Of a DNA stretch of 64,000 bases, positions 31,649 through 41,198 are shown one piece after another. This stretch comes from an uncultured Pseudomonadales bacterium. GTDB taxonomy: Bacteria; Pseudomonadota; Gammaproteobacteria; Pseudomonadales; Azotimanducaceae. The translations under genes and the position numbers were made by a program. The notes under the pieces are model-generated. The model was given only the letters and a program-made list of their open reading frames with translations. It did not search any database and was not told the DNA's origin. The stretch spans positions 3,465,617 through 3,529,616 of the forward strand of contig OX638346.1 in NCBI GenBank assembly GCA_951813515.1, written 5' to 3'. Positions within the stretch are counted from its first letter, which is position 1. Each line of letters starts with the position of its first letter.

Positions 31649-33253
31649 GTGAGCTTGGTCGAGGTTCGTGATCTGCATGTGAATTTCGGCGATGTTGAAG
31701 CTGTGCGCGGGGTCTCCTTCGACATCGATCCCGGCGAGACGGTCGCGCTGGTCGGCGAATCCGGCTCCGGCAAGTCGGTAACAGCGCTGTCGATCCTGCA
31801 GTTGCTGCCGTATCCGCTGGCGAGCCATCCCAAGGGCAGCATTCTCGTTAATGGCGAAGAGATGCTCGGCGCCGACAAGGCACGGTTGCTGGACGTTCGC
31901 GGGGGGATGGTGAGCATGGTCTTCCAGGAGCCGATGACCTCCCTGAACCCGCTGCACAACATCGCCAAGCAGGTGGGCGAGTCCCTCGTCGTGCACAAGC
32001 ACATGAACAAGGCCGAAGCCCGCGAGCGCACCCTGGAACTCCTCCACCGCGTCGGTCTGCAGGAAGCGGAGAGCCGCCTGGGCGCCTATCCGCACGAGCT
32101 TTCGGGCGGCCAGCGACAGCGCGTGATGATCGCGATGGCGTTGGCGAACGAGCCGAAACTCCTGATCGCCGACGAGCCGACCACGGCGCTCGACGTGACG
32201 ATCCAGGCCCAGATACTCAGGCTCCTGAAGGAACTGCAGCGCGAGTTCGGTATGGCGATGCTGTTGATCACCCACGACCTCGGAATCGTTCGCAACATGG
32301 CCGACCGCGTGTGCGTCATGACCGAAGGCGAAATCGTGGAGACCGGTCCATCGGAACGCGTGTTCACCCAGCCGAGCCACAGCTATACGCAACATTTGCT
32401 GGCGGCGGAGCCCAAGGGAGACCCGGCGAAGAGCGATACCACGGCGCCGGTCGTGGCATCGGCGGAGAACGTGACCGTGAAATACGCCCTGGGCAAGAGC
32501 TGGTTGGGGGGTAGTCGCTACTTCACGGCGGTAAAAAACGTGGCTGTCACCGTTCGAGCTGGCCAGACCGTGGGGGTCGTCGGGGAATCCGGCTCCGGCA
32601 AGACGACGCTGGGCCTTGCCATGTTGCGGCTCCTCGCAGCGGAGGGGGACCTGCGCTTCGATGGCCAGGATATCGGCGCAGTAAAGCGGCGGGACCTGGT
32701 GGGGCTGCGCAAGAACATGCAGATCGTGTTCCAGGACCCCTACGGCTCGCTATCGCCGCGCATGTCCGCGCAACAGATCATCGAGGAAGGCCTGCGCGTG
32801 CACAATCCCGAGGTCTCGAAGGAGGAGCGCCGCGCGCGCGTGCGCGAGGTCATGGCGGAGGTCGGACTGGACCCCGATCACCTTGAGCGCTACCCGCATG
32901 AGTTCTCCGGCGGCCAGCGGCAGCGCATATCCATCGCGCGGGCGATGGTGCTGAGGCCGCGTTTCGTCGTGCTCGATGAGCCCACCTCGGCGCTCGACAT
33001 GTCCGTGCAGGCGCAAATCGTCGACCTGTTGCGCGACTTGCAGAAGGTGCACAACCTCGGCTACCTGTTCGTCAGTCACGACCTCAAGGTCGTACGCGCG
33101 CTCGCGAACTGGCTGATCGTCATGCGCGACGGAGAAATCGTCGAGCAGGGGCCTGCGGACGAGGTGTTCGATCGGCCCCGTAACCAGTACTCGCGCGCAC
33201 TGTTCGCGGCCGCGCTCGACATGGCCACCGACGAGGAAGCGTTGCAACAGTGA
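31649..33253 (+). CDS. Peptide ABC transporter, tandem ATP-binding protein (YejF-like)
   Basis: 534 residues with two complete nucleotide-binding domains: Walker A GESGSGKSV and GESGSGKTT, signatures LSGGQRQRVMIAMAL and FSGGQRQRISIARAM, Walker B LLIADEPTTALD and FVVLDEPTSALD. Each ends in an oligopeptide-type C-terminal region. It normally works with YejA/B/E-type binding protein and permeases, none of which are adjacent here. Instead the next gene, overlapping by four bases, is a proton-driven peptide transporter. Confidence 0.92.
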   Translation: MSLVEVRDLHVNFGDVEAVRGVSFDIDPGETVALVGESGSGKSVTALSILQLLPYPLASHPKGSILVNGEEMLGADKARLLDVRGGMVSMVFQEPMTSLNPLHNIAKQVGESLVVHKHMNKAEARERTLELLHRVGLQEAESRLGAYPHELSGGQRQRVMIAMALANEPKLLIADEPTTALDVTIQAQILRLLKELQREFGMAMLLITHDLGIVRNMADRVCVMTEGEIVETGPSERVFTQPSHSYTQHLLAAEPKGDPAKSDTTAPVVASAENVTVKYALGKSWLGGSRYFTAVKNVAVTVRAGQTVGVVGESGSGKTTLGLAMLRLLAAEGDLRFDGQDIGAVKRRDLVGLRKNMQIVFQDPYGSLSPRMSAQQIIEEGLRVHNPEVSKEERRARVREVMAEVGLDPDHLERYPHEFSGGQRQRISIARAMVLRPRFVVLDEPTSALDMSVQAQIVDLLRDLQKVHNLGYLFVSHDLKVVRALANWLIVMRDGEIVEQGPADEVFDRPRNQYSRALFAAALDMATDEEALQQ

Positions 33254-34818
33254 CGCAGACACGCGTCGGCGGGAGTGCCACGGCGCCGAGCCCGCAACGC
33301 CATGACGAGGAGATCACGTTTCTGGGTCACCCCCGTGGGCTCTTCGTGCTGTTCTTCGCCGAGATGTGGGAACGGTTCAGCTACTACGGCATGCGCGCCC
33401 TCCTGGTGCTCTACCTGGCGCACCACTTCCTGTTCGACGATCGATTCTCGAGCGGCCTCGTCGCTACCTACGGTTCCATGGTGTACCTGATGCCCATCAT
33501 CGGAGGCTTCATCGCCGATCGGTATCTCGGCTTCCGAAAGGCGGTGGTGGCGGGAGCGATTCTGCTCTGTTTCGGGCACGCCCTGATGGCGTTTGAAGGT
33601 ACGCCGGCGACCCTTCTCGACGGCGGGGTGGTGCGCGACGATTTTGCGGTCGGAGTCCTGTATCTGGCCTTGTCGTGCATCATCGTGGGCGTGGGTTTTC
33701 TCAAACCCGCCATATCGAACATCGTGGGTCAACTGTACGGCCCCGACGACGCTCGGCGCGACCAGGGGTTCACCATCTTCTACATGGGAATCAATCTGGG
33801 CGCCTTGTCCGCAATGCTGCTGTGCGGATGGCTTGGACAGGCTTACGGCTGGGGCTATGGCTTCGGCCTTGCGGGCATCGGAATGCTGGCCGGGCTGGCG
33901 ACCTTCATCGGCGGCCAGCGCTGGTTTAGCGGAGCGGGCGAACCGCCGGCGCCTTCGGTCCTGCGCGAACGCCTGGGCGGCATCACGCGGGAACACCTGA
34001 TCTATGTCGGCGCCGTCGTCGCGATCGCGGCCACCTGGTGGCTGTTGCAGCACCGCGCCATCGTTGGAAGCCTGCTTGGCATCGTCTCGGCAGCGGCTGT
34101 CGTCGGTGTCGTGCTGTATTCGGTGCTGCGTTGCACGCGCGTGGAGCGGGACAGGATGTTCTCGGTACTGTTCCTGACGCTGGTATCCGTCGTTTTCTGG
34201 ACGCTGTTCGAGCAGGCCGGAACCAGCATGACCTTCTTCACCGAGCGCAACGTCCACACGGACCTGCTGGGTGTCGAAATGCAGGCATCGCAGATGGGCT
34301 TCCTGAATCCCGCGTTCGTGATCCTCCTGGCGCCGCTCTTCTCGATCGCGTGGCGGGTACTGGCGCGTCAGGGCATGGAACCGTCGACACCGATGAAGTT
34401 CGGGCTCGGCGTGGTCCAGGCCGGATTGGGGTTCCTGGTCCTCGTCTTCGGCGCCGGCTATGCCGATTCTGCGGGACAGGTGGCCGTCGCCTGGCTCGTG
34501 CTGGCGTATCTGCTCCACACGACGGGAGAACTCTGCCTCTCGCCGGTCGGGCTGTCCATGGTGACCCGGCTGTCGGTGGCGAAGGTGCTCGGGCTGATGA
34601 TGGGGGTCTGGTTCCTGTCAAGCGCCGCGGCAAGCTATCTTGCCGGACTGATCGCCGGCGCCGCCGCGGTGGAACGGGCGCCCGGCGCTGAGGTGGACGC
34701 GCTGGCATCGCTGCCCACCTACGTCGGGGCATTCGAGGTGATCGGCTATGCCGGCGTTGCCATCGGCATCGTCGTCATGCTGGTGACGCCCCTCGTCAGG
34801 CGCCTGATGCACGAGTAG
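33250..34818 (+). CDS. POT-family proton-dependent oligopeptide transporter
   Basis: 522 residues, about 12-14 TM segments. The family signature FAEMWERFSYYGMRALLVLYL, which contains the ExxERFxYY proton/peptide motif, is near residue 37, and a second PTR motif FYMGINLGALSAM near 175. It imports di- and tripeptides with protons. Its start overlaps the ABC ATPase stop (GTGA), which implies one mRNA for two unrelated peptide transport modules. Confidence 0.92.
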   Translation: MTQTRVGGSATAPSPQRHDEEITFLGHPRGLFVLFFAEMWERFSYYGMRALLVLYLAHHFLFDDRFSSGLVATYGSMVYLMPIIGGFIADRYLGFRKAVVAGAILLCFGHALMAFEGTPATLLDGGVVRDDFAVGVLYLALSCIIVGVGFLKPAISNIVGQLYGPDDARRDQGFTIFYMGINLGALSAMLLCGWLGQAYGWGYGFGLAGIGMLAGLATFIGGQRWFSGAGEPPAPSVLRERLGGITREHLIYVGAVVAIAATWWLLQHRAIVGSLLGIVSAAAVVGVVLYSVLRCTRVERDRMFSVLFLTLVSVVFWTLFEQAGTSMTFFTERNVHTDLLGVEMQASQMGFLNPAFVILLAPLFSIAWRVLARQGMEPSTPMKFGLGVVQAGLGFLVLVFGAGYADSAGQVAVAWLVLAYLLHTTGELCLSPVGLSMVTRLSVAKVLGLMMGVWFLSSAAASYLAGLIAGAAAVERAPGAEVDALASLPTYVGAFEVIGYAGVAIGIVVMLVTPLVRRLMHE

Positions 34819-34831
34819 ATCCGATCGGTCT

Positions 34832-35761
34832 TCAGAGCGCCGACAAGGTGATGAAGACCGTAAGCAGAAACCCCGGGATCAGCATGACGGCGTAGCACGT
34901 CGTCAGGAAGCTCCACTTCACGGTCGTGAGAACGGGTCCGTCGCCGTAGTAGCGCAACAGCGCCAGGATGTTGTACACGGCGAGGGCGAGGAGGAGGACG
35001 ATGTCCGGGATGCCGCCGATCATGGCGTCGGGCACGAGCGCCAGCACGGTGAACACCGCGAACGCGACCACGTGCACATGGGTGCTGAAGACGAGGTGTT
35101 CGACGTAGAAGCGCCGTTTTCTCCTGTAGAAGAGCGCGAGCAGGAGCGCAAACACGGGGAGCATGAAGAACATGGTGATCGGCAGGTTGTTCTCCAGCCG
35201 GGCCGCCGCGAGCCGCGGCGAGTGCAGCCAGTCGAGGCCCTGGGAGAGGTAGAACCGTTCGACCTCGGTAATCGCGTCCTGTCGGCGGTCGGCCCAGACG
35301 GCCAGTCCGTAGGCGAAGGACTTGGCCCCGGGATTGCTCTCGCGGGAGAGGGCTTCATCGAGCTTGTGGCGCCGCTGGGGTGAAAGCGCCTTTCTCAGCG
35401 CGGTGAAATCCACCGTTTCGGCCTGCTTCGCGTTGAAACTAGTCGCCGGGTCTTCTTCCTTGGGCCCTTCCGGTTTCGTGGACACCGACAGGACGAAGAA
35501 AAAGAGCAGGCTGAAGAAGAGGTAGAGGCGTATCGGTGAGGAGTAGTGTGCCCGGCGATTGCGGGAGAACTCGGCGGACAGTTCCCCCGGTCGGATGGCC
35601 AGGAGTTTCAGGGTGCGGAACGTGCGCGAATCGACATCGAGTGTTTCGCGTAGGACGTCCCGGACCAGCGACGGCAACGAGCGGATGAAGTCCCGATCGT
35701 TCTGCCCGCAGTGGGCACAGAAACTGAACGAACGCTCGTTGCCGCAGTTGGGGCAGTTCAT
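34832..35761 (-). CDS. DUF3667 membrane protein with zinc ribbon
   Basis: 309 residues. N-terminal zinc ribbon CPNCGNERSFSFCAHCGQ, then RPGELSAEFSRNRRAHYSSPIRLYLFFSLLFFF typical of DUF3667, a soluble loop, and further TM segments at the C-terminus. Function unknown. Convergent with the POT gene with only 13 bases between stops. Confidence 0.88.
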   Translation of the reverse strand: MNCPNCGNERSFSFCAHCGQNDRDFIRSLPSLVRDVLRETLDVDSRTFRTLKLLAIRPGELSAEFSRNRRAHYSSPIRLYLFFSLLFFFVLSVSTKPEGPKEEDPATSFNAKQAETVDFTALRKALSPQRRHKLDEALSRESNPGAKSFAYGLAVWADRRQDAITEVERFYLSQGLDWLHSPRLAAARLENNLPITMFFMLPVFALLLALFYRRKRRFYVEHLVFSTHVHVVAFAVFTVLALVPDAMIGGIPDIVLLLALAVYNILALLRYYGDGPVLTTVKWSFLTTCYAVMLIPGFLLTVFITLSAL

Positions 35762-35793
35762 TGGCGGCGGCGCGGGCCTGTCGACCGAGGCCG

Positions 35794-36567
35794 CTACGTG
35801 GATGACGGCTCGGTGTCGTCCGCGAGCACGGTCCTGATCGACTCCACCAGGTTCATCGGCAGCGGAAAGACGATGGTGGAGGACCGCTCGCCGGCGATTT
35901 CCGTCAGCGTCTGCAGATACCGGAGCTGCATGGAATTCGGCTGGCTGGAGAGTCTTTCGGCTGCGGCGACCAGTCGCTCGGCGGCCTCGAACTCGCCGTC
36001 GGCATGGATGATCTTGGCGCGACGTTCGCGCTCGGCTTCCGCTTGCCTGGCGATCGCGCGGATCATGCTGTCATCGATGTCGACGTGCTTGATCTCGACG
36101 TTGGCGACCTTGATTCCCCATTGATCCGTCTGTTGATCGAGGATGGCCTGGACGTCCGCATTGAGGCGCTCCCGCTCGGACAACAGTTCGTCGAGCTCGT
36201 GTTGGCCCAGCACGGAGCGAAGGGTGGTCTGGGCAAGCTGTCCGGTCGCCTCCATGTAGTCCTCGACGTTGATGATGGCGTTCTGCGAGTCGATGACGCG
36301 GAAGTAGAGCACCGCGTTGACCTTGACCGAGACGTTGTCGCGGGTGATGAGATCCTGGGACGGAATGTCCATCACGATGGTGCGCAGATCGACCCGCACC
36401 ATCTGCTGCAACACGGGAATGATGATGATCAGGCCTGGACCCTTGACGCGATAGAAGCGCCCGAGCATGAAGACGACGCCGCGTTCGTATTCGCGCAGCA
36501 CGCGAAACGCGCTCGCCAGGAGCGCCACCAGAATGCCGATGATGACTAGTCCAAAAATCTCCGCCAT
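35794..36567 (-). CDS. Slipin (stomatin-like SPFH protein)
   Basis: 257 residues: N-terminal membrane hairpin ([16 protein letters not shown]), the SPFH core ([39 protein letters not shown]) and a C-terminal coiled coil ([20 protein letters not shown]). It forms membrane microdomain scaffolds. It is 18 bases after the NfeD protease gene, its usual operon partner. Confidence 0.93.
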   Translation of the reverse strand: MAEIFGLVIIGILVALLASAFRVLREYERGVVFMLGRFYRVKGPGLIIIIPVLQQMVRVDLRTIVMDIPSQDLITRDNVSVKVNAVLYFRVIDSQNAIINVEDYMEATGQLAQTTLRSVLGQHELDELLSERERLNADVQAILDQQTDQWGIKVANVEIKHVDIDDSMIRAIARQAEAERERRAKIIHADGEFEAAERLVAAAERLSSQPNSMQLRYLQTLTEIAGERSSTIVFPLPMNLVESIRTVLADDTEPSST

Positions 36568-36585
36568 GCCTTGCTCCTTGATTGA

Positions 36586-37953
36586 CTAATTCGTTTCGTC
36601 ACCTGCCCGCACGACGTCCAGTCTGACGCCTTCCACCGCGGTTACCTTGACGCGTGCGCCCTTTTCAAGGGGCTCCCGACTTCGGACCTGCCAGATTTCG
36701 CCCGCGGCTCTGACCCGGCCGTCGCCGTCGAAATCGTCGAGCACTTCACCCTCGGCGCCGACCATGGCTTCCGCCCCCGATACGATAGATGCGCGCCTGG
36801 CGCGCACGGCGGCGCCAAGGGTCAGGAAGACCAGGGCCCCGCTCGCGGTTGCGATACCGGCGATGATCGGCACGGACACCTGGTAGCCGGGGAGGTCGGT
36901 ATCCATGAGGATGACCGAACCGATGACGAATGCGGCGACGCCGCCGACTCCGAGTATGCCGAAGCTCGGCGTGAAGGCCTCGGCGACCATCAGCCCGATT
37001 CCGACCACGATGAGAGCGAGTCCGGCGTAATTGATCGGCAACATCTGCAGTGCGTAGGCTCCCAGCAACAGGCAGATCACTCCCACTACGCCACCGACGC
37101 CGGTGCCGGGATTGTAGAACTCGAGTATCAGTCCGTAGATGCCGATCATCAGCAGGATGTAAGCCACGGTCGGATCGGTGATGACGCTGAGAAGTTCGTA
37201 GCGCCAGTCCGTCTCGATCCGATGGATTTCGCTTGCGGCGGTCTCAAGCGTCACAGCGCGGCCGTTCACGTCTACCGTCATGCCATCGATCTGCGCGAGG
37301 AGGTCTTCCATATCCTCCGCCACCAGGTCGATGACCCCGAGTTCCAGCGCTTCCCGAGCGGGCAGATTGGATGCTTCGCGAACCGTTTTCTCGGCCCATT
37401 CGACGTTGCGGCCGCGCAACTCGGCGATGCTGCGAATGTAGGCGACCGCATCGTTGATGACCTTGCGCTCCATTGCCGTGCTGGGCGGAGACGCGTCCTC
37501 GTTCGCGGATTCTCCGCCCGCCGGCGACTCTTCGTCTTGCGGTTCTGTCGGCTGGGGAAAGGGCAGCGGACTGCCTCCTCCGATACTGACAGGCGTGGAC
37601 GATCCGATGTTGGTTGCCGGCGCCATCGCCGCGATGTGGCTGGCGTACATGATGTACGTTCCGGCGCTGGCGGCCCGGGCGCCGTTGGGCGAAACATACG
37701 TGGCCACCGGCGTATTCGAAGCGAGCAGGGCCTTGATCATGTCCCGCATCGCCTTGTCGAGGCCCCCGGGAGTATCCAGTCGCAGGACAAGGAGGTCGAC
37801 CTGCGCTTCGCCGGCATCGTCGAGCGCGCGGATGAAATGGTCCGCCGAAGCCGGCCCGATCGCGCCGTCGATATCGAGCAGCCATACCTTGGCACCATCC
37901 GCATGTTGTGCGAGGCAGACGATGAGAAACGCGGCGGCGAGGCGATGCACCAT
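36586..37953 (-). CDS. NfeD long-form membrane serine protease
   Basis: 455 residues: signal peptide, ClpP-like protease domain with DTPGG oxyanion region at 60-64, catalytic Ser97 in ARAASAGTY and the probable general-base Lys164 in ERKVINDA, followed by 4-5 TM segments and a C-terminal OB-fold NfeDC domain (GAEGEVLDDFDGDGRV). A Pro/Glu-rich insert (about 128-160) precedes the lysine. In related archaea this protease cleaves the partner stomatin, encoded next. Confidence 0.93.
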   Translation of the reverse strand: MVHRLAAAFLIVCLAQHADGAKVWLLDIDGAIGPASADHFIRALDDAGEAQVDLLVLRLDTPGGLDKAMRDMIKALLASNTPVATYVSPNGARAASAGTYIMYASHIAAMAPATNIGSSTPVSIGGGSPLPFPQPTEPQDEESPAGGESANEDASPPSTAMERKVINDAVAYIRSIAELRGRNVEWAEKTVREASNLPAREALELGVIDLVAEDMEDLLAQIDGMTVDVNGRAVTLETAASEIHRIETDWRYELLSVITDPTVAYILLMIGIYGLILEFYNPGTGVGGVVGVICLLLGAYALQMLPINYAGLALIVVGIGLMVAEAFTPSFGILGVGGVAAFVIGSVILMDTDLPGYQVSVPIIAGIATASGALVFLTLGAAVRARRASIVSGAEAMVGAEGEVLDDFDGDGRVRAAGEIWQVRSREPLEKGARVKVTAVEGVRLDVVRAGDETN

Positions 37954-38035
37954 GTGGCACCCCGAATTCCGGGCTAATCCTTATACAGCCACCGGGGAGC
38001 GGATGCCAGTGTCCCACTCCTCTCCGTCGGGGCCG

Positions 38036-39019
38036 TCAGGGGGCCGGTATCGCAAGGTCGCGTTCGGCCAGCCAGTCGGCGTTGAAGAGCCGCGAGCGGT
38101 ACTTGCTGCCGTCGTCGCAGAGCATGGTCACGACGACGTGGCCGGGGCCAAGCTCTTGTGCCACTTTCACGGCCCCGCAGAGATTGATGCCCGTGCTGGA
38201 TCCCAGGAACCATCCGCTGCGTCGCAACTGCGAGTAGACCATGTCGACCATTTCCTGGTCGGACACCTGGGCGGCCCAGTCGACCTCTGCGCAGGCAAAG
38301 TTGTCGGTCACCCGTGAATTACCGATGCCTTCGGTGATCGAAGGTCCCTGGCTCATCACCGATTCGCCGGACGTGACGTAGTTGTACAGGGCGCTCCCCA
38401 TGCAGTCGGACAGCACCAGTTGCACATCGGCATTGCGCTCCTTCAGGTATTGCGAGACGCCGGCCAGGGTGCCGCCGGTCCCCACGGAGCAGACGAAAGC
38501 GTTCACCTTGCCGTCGGTCTGACGCCATATTTCCGGCCCGGTCGACTCGTAGTGCGCCAGGGTGTTCGCGGTGTTGTCGAACTGGTTGGCCCAGACCGCG
38601 TTGTCCAGTGTCGCCGCGTACCGTCCGGCCTGCTTCTGGTAGTTCGCCTCGTCGGCGTAGGGTACGGTCTTGACCACCCGGACCTCCGCGCCAAGCGTAC
38701 GCAGGATGTCGACCTTCTCCGGCGACTGGTTGTCCGGCATGTAGATCACGCACTCGTAGCCGCGCGCATTGCAGATGTGGGCAATGCCGATGCCGGTATT
38801 GCCCGCGGTCCCTTCGACCACGGTGCCGCCGGGTTTGAGGGCCCCGCTCTTCTCGTATTCGCGGATGATCCACCAGGCGGCGCGGTCCTTGACCGACCCT
38901 CCGGGACTCATGAATTCCGCCTTGCCCAGGATATCGCATCCCGTGGCCTCGGACAGGTCTGCCAAGCGGATGAGCGGCGTGTTGCCAATCGCTTCAATGA
39001 AGCCGTTGCGGGTATCCAT
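38036..39019 (-). CDS. Cysteine synthase A family PLP enzyme
   Basis: 327 residues. It makes cysteine from O-acetylserine and sulfide. IGNTPLIRL, PLP-lysine motif SPGGSVKDRAA, EGTAGNTGIGIA (substrate/phosphate loop) and GTGGTLAG are all present. The C-terminus lacks a CBS regulatory domain. Similarity to CysK-type enzymes with this longer DNAVWANQFDNTAN segment also leaves a cystathionine beta-synthase-like role possible. Confidence 0.88.
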   Translation of the reverse strand: MDTRNGFIEAIGNTPLIRLADLSEATGCDILGKAEFMSPGGSVKDRAAWWIIREYEKSGALKPGGTVVEGTAGNTGIGIAHICNARGYECVIYMPDNQSPEKVDILRTLGAEVRVVKTVPYADEANYQKQAGRYAATLDNAVWANQFDNTANTLAHYESTGPEIWRQTDGKVNAFVCSVGTGGTLAGVSQYLKERNADVQLVLSDCMGSALYNYVTSGESVMSQGPSITEGIGNSRVTDNFACAEVDWAAQVSDQEMVDMVYSQLRRSGWFLGSSTGINLCGAVKVAQELGPGHVVVTMLCDDGSKYRSRLFNADWLAERDLAIPAP

Positions 39020-39198
39020 TCAATGTCCGGCGACGAAAAAACGGAAATATTATCCCGGAATCCGCCATCCGCCGCGTGGTGATCACCGAGTCTCGCCCTG
39101 GTCACTGGGCGGAATCGTCCGGAGGGTTTCCGTTTGCATATCGCAGGCTTCCGCGTAAACCTTAAGGAAACCCCCTGAAGGCGCCTGGGAGGGCGAAC

Positions 39199-40356
39199 GT
39201 GGATCAAAGATTCGTGTCGGAGCCGGAAACCATCGGCCTCGACCGGCAGAAGCTCGCGGAGCTCACGCAGCGCGTGCGCCAGGATGTCGACGAGGGAGTA
39301 TTGCCGTCGGCGCAGATCGCCGTGGCAAGGGAAGGGCGCGTCGGGTTGTTCGAGACGTTCGGTGACGCCGACAACAACACGATGTACTGCGTCTTTTCGT
39401 CCACCAAGGCCGTGATGTCGGCGGCGGCCTGGCTCCTGGTTGTAGAGGGCGAACTCGACCTTGGGGAACGCGTCGCGGCGATCGTTCCGGAGTTCGCCAC
39501 CAACGGCAAGGAGATCGTGACGGTGGAGCAGTTGTTCCTGCACAGCGCCGGTTTCCCCAGCGCGCCGTTCCGCCCGCTGGAGTGGGATGATCGCGAAGCG
39601 CGACTCGCGCGGTTCTCGCGTTGGCGACTTAATTGGGCACCGGGGTCGCGGTTCGAGTATCACCCCACGTCGAGCATGTGGGTGATAGCCGAGATCGTCG
39701 AACGCCGCAGCGGAAAAGATTTCAGGGAGTTCATTCGCGAGCGCGTCATCGAGCCCCTTGGCCTGACCGACCTGCATGTCGGCCTGCCGCCGGAGGAAAA
39801 CCATCGCGTTGCCGAGTGCGTCCATGTCGGCGACGGACTGACAAGCGATGACTATGCGAGGCTCGGGATTCCGGAGCCACCGGTTACCGAAGTGACCGAG
39901 GATGCGATCCTGAGTTTCAACCGACCGGAATTCCGGGCCGTCGGAGTGCCGGGCGGCGGCGGTGTCGCCACCGCGGCGGGCCTGGCCCTGTTCTACCAGG
40001 GATTGCTGCACGGCGGCTCGCTCGGAGGACCCGAGGTCTGGAGCGCCGAAACCCTCGCCATGGCGCTTGAAGTGCGGAGCGGGGATCTCGTGGATCCGCT
40101 GTATGGCAAGCGGGTCAATCGGGCACTGGGCGTGGTGGTGGCGGGAGACCATGAGCGGAATTTCCGCGGCTTCGGACACAGGAATTCACCGCTGGCCTTC
40201 GGCCACGGAGGCGCCGGCGGCCAGATCGCGTGGGCTGACCCGGCGAGCGGGGTCTCCATCGGCTATTGCACCAACGGCCACGACCGCAATCCGTTGCGGA
40301 TGGGGCGGCGCGGCGTGGGCATTTCGAATCGCGCGGCAGTCTGCCAGGCGGACTGA
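39199..40356 (+). CDS. Serine hydrolase of the class C beta-lactamase/EstB family
   Basis: 385 residues from GTG 39199 with GGGAGG upstream. The SxxK nucleophile is in VFSSTKAVMSA, a YHPTSS segment takes the place of YxN, and GHGGAGGQ corresponds to the KTG strand. No signal peptide is seen, so a cytoplasmic esterase or amidase is more likely than a beta-lactamase. The IMPase gene follows directly. Confidence 0.85.
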   Translation: MDQRFVSEPETIGLDRQKLAELTQRVRQDVDEGVLPSAQIAVAREGRVGLFETFGDADNNTMYCVFSSTKAVMSAAAWLLVVEGELDLGERVAAIVPEFATNGKEIVTVEQLFLHSAGFPSAPFRPLEWDDREARLARFSRWRLNWAPGSRFEYHPTSSMWVIAEIVERRSGKDFREFIRERVIEPLGLTDLHVGLPPEENHRVAECVHVGDGLTSDDYARLGIPEPPVTEVTEDAILSFNRPEFRAVGVPGGGGVATAAGLALFYQGLLHGGSLGGPEVWSAETLAMALEVRSGDLVDPLYGKRVNRALGVVVAGDHERNFRGFGHRNSPLAFGHGGAGGQIAWADPASGVSIGYCTNGHDRNPLRMGRRGVGISNRAAVCQAD

Positions 40357-40357
40357 C

Positions 40358-41188
40358 TTGGATCGCTTGCCGAAAACGCCTGTTGCGGCGCTGGATGATT
40401 CGATCGGCGAGGAGTTCTCGGCATTCCTCGAGGTGTTGCTTCGACGCGCGGGCGAAGTGGTCCTGCCGTACTTCCGGCAGCCCATAGCCGTGGATGACAA
40501 GCGCGACGGGCAGCCCGGCTATGACCCGGTCACGGCCGCCGACCGTGAAGCGGAGAGAGTCATGCGCGCGGCTATCCGGGCCCACTATCCCGGACACGGG
40601 ATCTACGGCGAGGAATATGGTTTTGAACCGGGCGCGGCGGGCCTCACCTGGGTGCTGGACCCGATCGACGGGACGCGAAGTTTCGTCGCGGGGATGTTGC
40701 ACTGGGGCGTTGTCGCGGGACTGTATGACGGCGAAAAGACCGTGCTGGGCGGGGTGTATCAGCCGGTGGTCGACGAACTCTTCACCGGTGACGGGCGTGC
40801 TGCGCGGTGTGTGAGCGAGGGTCAGGAACGCGAGTTGTCGGCGCGGGTCTGCTCCGGGATCGAAGAGGCGGTGTTGTGCTGCACGCACCCGGAGGTGTTC
40901 AAGGACGCGACAGAACTAGCGGCGTTCCACCGGGTGAGAGAACGCGCGCGGCTGTCGCGCTATGGCGGCGACTGCTACTTGTACTGCCTGCTCGCGATGG
41001 GATGTATCGATCTGTGCGTGGAAGCATCGCTCAAGCCATACGATATCCAGGGCGTGATCCCCGTCGTGCGGGGTGCCGGCGGAGTCATCACGACGTGGGA
41101 TGGCGACGCGCCGGAAGATGGCGGACGCATCGTTGCCGCCGGCGATCCAAGGGTGCATGCGCAGGCCCTGGAACTCTTGGCAGGATGA
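40358..41188 (+). CDS. Inositol monophosphatase-family phosphatase, HisN-like
   Basis: 276 residues from TTG 40358, two bases after the previous stop. Metal sites: DPVTAADREAE, GEEYG, WVLDPIDGTRSF, and the C-terminal KPYDIQGVIPVVRGAGG. It hydrolyses a phosphate monoester; sequence style suggests histidinol-phosphatase, but inositol phosphate or PAP cannot be excluded. The ORF opens far upstream inside the hydrolase gene; that part is not used. Confidence 0.85.
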   Translation: MDRLPKTPVAALDDSIGEEFSAFLEVLLRRAGEVVLPYFRQPIAVDDKRDGQPGYDPVTAADREAERVMRAAIRAHYPGHGIYGEEYGFEPGAAGLTWVLDPIDGTRSFVAGMLHWGVVAGLYDGEKTVLGGVYQPVVDELFTGDGRAARCVSEGQERELSARVCSGIEEAVLCCTHPEVFKDATELAAFHRVRERARLSRYGGDCYLYCLLAMGCIDLCVEASLKPYDIQGVIPVVRGAGGVITTWDGDAPEDGGRIVAAGDPRVHAQALELLAG

Positions 41189-41198
41189 GCCGAGCCGC

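Noticed and set aside
33076..34518. 480-aa antisense ORF
   Set aside because: Antisense to the POT transporter and YejF-like gene.
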